Shown here one piece after another: positions 11,783 to 12,940 of a DNA stretch of 12,940 bases (the first letter of the stretch is position 1; the number at the start of each line of letters is the position of its first letter). The stretch covers positions 1 to 12,940 of the forward strand of contig CANQVY010000024.1 in the NCBI GenBank assembly GCA_947627405.1, given 5' to 3'. Under the pieces are notes generated by a model. It was not told the DNA's origin, made no database searches, and worked only from the letters and a program-made list of their open reading frames with translations. The DNA comes from an uncultured Bacilli bacterium (lineage in GTDB: Bacteria > Bacillota_I > Bacilli_A > RF39 > UBA660). Made by a program: the position numbers and the translations under genes.

Positions 11783-12492
11783 TTCAATACCTCAAATCCG
11801 CCATAATCTGCATCTATCGTTTCATCGCGTATCTTAGACTGATTATCTATAGCTTTTTTTTCATTAAATTTCATAATTTGGTTTTCCGCTTCTTCAATAG
11901 TCTTGATTCCATTTTTTTGCCAGCGATAAATTATTTGATCAATGTATTTAAAACTAAACGCATTTCTACTGACAGCTTCTGAAATTGCTAACTTTACTAT
12001 TTCAAACGGATAATTCCAATTTTTTATTATTTCTGATTCAAGAGGACTAATTGTTCTTCCAAATTCGCTTTCAATTAATTTAAATATTTTTAAAAAGTCA
12101 TCTTCTTCTATATTATTATTACTATTACTTGTATTATTCTCTTTAAACTTTTGTTGATACCCTATTAAACTTTTGTTGATACCCCTATCAATATTTGTTG
12201 ATACCCCTTTTATTACTCTTTTATCAATAGAATTGTTAGTTTTATTTTTTAAATATTTTATAGAAATGTACCCTTTTTCTTCTAAATTTTTAATCCATTT
12301 ACTAATAGCTTGCGGCGTAACATCATACAACTCAGCAAAATAATTGTTACTAGCCCAACATTCGCCAGTTTTATCTGTTAAAGCCATTATTTCTCCAAAA
12401 AGCAACTTCTCATTTGCACGTAAATTTTTATCATATCTAACTTGGGATGGTATAATTGCGTAGTAATTTGGTTTCAAATCTTTATCATTCAT
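11779..12492 (-). CDS. Replication initiator (HTH plus DnaD-like domain)
   Basis: This 237-residue protein is the probable phage origin-binding protein and helicase recruiter. The N-terminal winged helix (about 12-85) follows the phage replisome organiser pattern: YYAIIPSQVRYDKNLRANEK, LLFGEIMALTDKTGECWASN, YFAELYDVTPQAISKWIKNL, EEKGYI. A linker rich in Asn follows (NNTSNSNNN, about 118-128). Then comes a DnaD-like helical domain: FKLIESEFGRTISPLESEII, WNYPFEIVKLAISEAVSRN, FKYIDQIIYRWQKNGIKT. It starts at 12492 with GTGAGGTT upstream. The gene contains the three iterons listed separately, in the stretch coding for the linker just before the Asn run, as in phages whose origin lies inside the initiator gene. 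Confidence 0.88.
   Translation of the reverse strand: MNDKDLKPNYYAIIPSQVRYDKNLRANEKLLFGEIMALTDKTGECWASNNYFAELYDVTPQAISKWIKNLEEKGYISIKYLKNKTNNSIDKRVIKGVSTNIDRGINKSLIGYQQKFKENNTSNSNNNIEEDDFLKIFKLIESEFGRTISPLESEIIKNWNYPFEIVKLAISEAVSRNAFSFKYIDQIIYRWQKNGIKTIEEAENQIMKFNEKKAIDNQSKIRDETIDADYGGFEVLK
12150..12205. repeat. Three iterons, likely replication origin
   Basis: The 12-mer TTTGTTGATACC (plus strand) occurs exactly at 12150-12161, 12172-12183 and 12194-12205, so the period is 22 bp, close to two helical turns. Two copies also share the bases before it (AAACTT). They lie within the coding sequence of the initiator, and the repeated peptide they give is not conserved in frame because 22 is not a multiple of three, so selection is on DNA. 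Next to them, at about 12105-12140, is a very AT-rich run (TAATAATAATA-like) that could be the unwinding element. Confidence 0.75.
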
Positions 12493-12527
12493 GGTAACCT
12501 CACTTTCTTTAAAGATTACCGAATCCC
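12493..12527. promoter_or_regulatory. Short spacer before initiator gene with small inverted repeat
   Basis: The 35-base gap holds GGTAA and TTACC facing each other (about 12520 and 12495), with the GTGAGG ribosome site of the initiator between or beside them. A 5-bp stem could partly mask that site. The stem is short and may be chance. Confidence 0.25.
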
Positions 12528-12785
12528 CTATTTTTTATTTATATTTGCAATTTTTTTTAAATAATTAATATTAATTTTATAATAATCAACCACAGCCTCC
12601 ATAGGCACTAAACTTCTAGGTAGTCTATATCCCTGTTTTTTTAATTGTTCTGTAATTTCCCGTTTATCCTTGTCAGCGTAATTTCTACATTTTCCACTTA
12701 TTTTCATCAAATCATTAGAATCAGCCCATTGTTTCGATAAAATTAAGTCTAATAATTCAATAGCAGACAAGATTTTCTTTTTCAT
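12528..12785 (-). CDS. Small HTH-type phage DNA-binding protein
   Basis: This 85-residue protein has a helix-turn-helix-like arrangement: AIELLDLILSKQWADSNDLM, KISGKCRNYADKDKREITEQ, LKKQGYRLPRSLVPMEAVVDYYKI. 'qWAdtkDimkia...A...kkeI...l...g..LP.slVPmeaViey..I' is a pattern I recall from small excisionase- or regulator-like proteins of Firmicutes phages. The start at 12785 has AAAGGGAG upstream and overlaps the stop of an upstream open frame as ATGA; it ends in TAG 35 bases before the initiator. The conserved VPMEAV turn resembles the wing of MerR/Xis-like proteins. Whether it acts as excisionase, repressor or replication accessory is not shown. Confidence 0.72.
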   Translation of the reverse strand: MKKKILSAIELLDLILSKQWADSNDLMKISGKCRNYADKDKREITEQLKKQGYRLPRSLVPMEAVVDYYKININYLKKIANINKK

Positions 12786-12895
12786 GATGCTCTCCCTTTA
12801 AAATTTTCTATTTCATACAAATTACAAGTTCTTCTATATGCGGCATCACATTCTTTGCTAAGATTATCTATTTTTTTTATTTGTAACTTTGTATT
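12782..12895 (-). pseudogene. Open frame without start codon, possible gene remnant
   Basis: After a TAG at 12896-12898 the minus strand is open for 37 codons (NTKLQIKKIDNLSKECDAAY, then RRTCNLYEIENFKGRAS) and ends in TGA that overlaps the next ATG as ATGA. The sequence looks like a small charged phage protein and the overlap is the style of this genome. Yet there is no ATG, GTG or usable TTG in frame. A run of eight A at about 12871-12878 is a possible frameshift point, but the other frames also stop shortly upstream. It may be a remnant, or a start on a rare codon. Confidence 0.4.
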
Positions 12896-12940
12896 CTATT
12901 TATACTTTTTTAGAATTCAAAATTTTTAATAGTCGTCAAG
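12896..12940. other. Window-edge sequence, nothing firm
   Basis: The last 45 bases hold no gene that can be supported. On the minus strand TTGACG at the very edge resembles a -35 box, with only a poor -10 (ATTCTA) at 17 bases. All three minus frames contain stops. Confidence 0.3.

Noticed and set aside
1..12940. tRNA or rRNA genes, insertion sequences
   Set aside because: No cloverleaf with T-loop GTTCRA and proper stems, no rRNA segments and no transposase were seen on reading both strands.

Overview
The window is part of an AT-rich tailed-phage or prophage genome, with G+C in the high twenties by eye. Every convincing gene is on the minus strand, so the biological order runs from high to low coordinates. 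Genes are short and tightly packed, often overlapping as ATGA or TAATG, and have good Shine-Dalgarno sites. TGA is used as a stop (integrase, TerS, several small genes), so the code is standard and not the Mollicutes code. These features, a ComGC-like prepilin motif, a lipobox protein and the gene families suggest a phage of a low-GC Firmicute, perhaps a gut Bacilli or Clostridia host. The host is inference.

Right part (12940 to about 10490), replication: a start-less open frame, a small winged/HTH protein, a replication initiator with an N-terminal HTH and a DnaD-like C-terminal part, and a DnaB-like helicase. The initiator gene carries three copies of a 12-bp repeat at exact 22-bp spacing, which look like the origin iterons.

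Middle part (about 10490 to 5960), accessory: about 17 very short genes, many unrecognised. They include a coiled-coil protein, four tiny membrane proteins (24, 30, 56 and 72 aa) and a beta-sandwich-type phage lipoprotein. The 30-aa protein is a near-perfect type IV prepilin N-terminus (KGFTLIELL) with no pilin body, directly upstream of the lipoprotein gene. Two intergenic regions (9258-9379 and 9474-9577) carry related elements made of a long perfect hairpin whose loop can pair with a conserved upstream segment. They look like a repeated pseudoknotted leader RNA. A small gene at 8157-8399 is broken by two compensating frameshifts.

Left-middle (5960 to 3134): a complete tyrosine recombinase, a frameshifted gene behind it, a noncoding stretch with a dif/cer-like 10-8-10 site at 4584-4611, three small genes, and an ArpU/RinA-type late regulator.

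Left part (3133 to 1), packaging and head: a promoter-like region and an intrinsic terminator precede the HNH endonuclease gene. Then come a GC-rich candidate cos region, the small and large terminase genes, and the first 159 codons of an HK97-type portal. HNH next to terminase points to cos packaging. Replication, regulation and DNA packaging are thus transcribed in one direction, with integrase unusually placed between the early block and the packaging genes.
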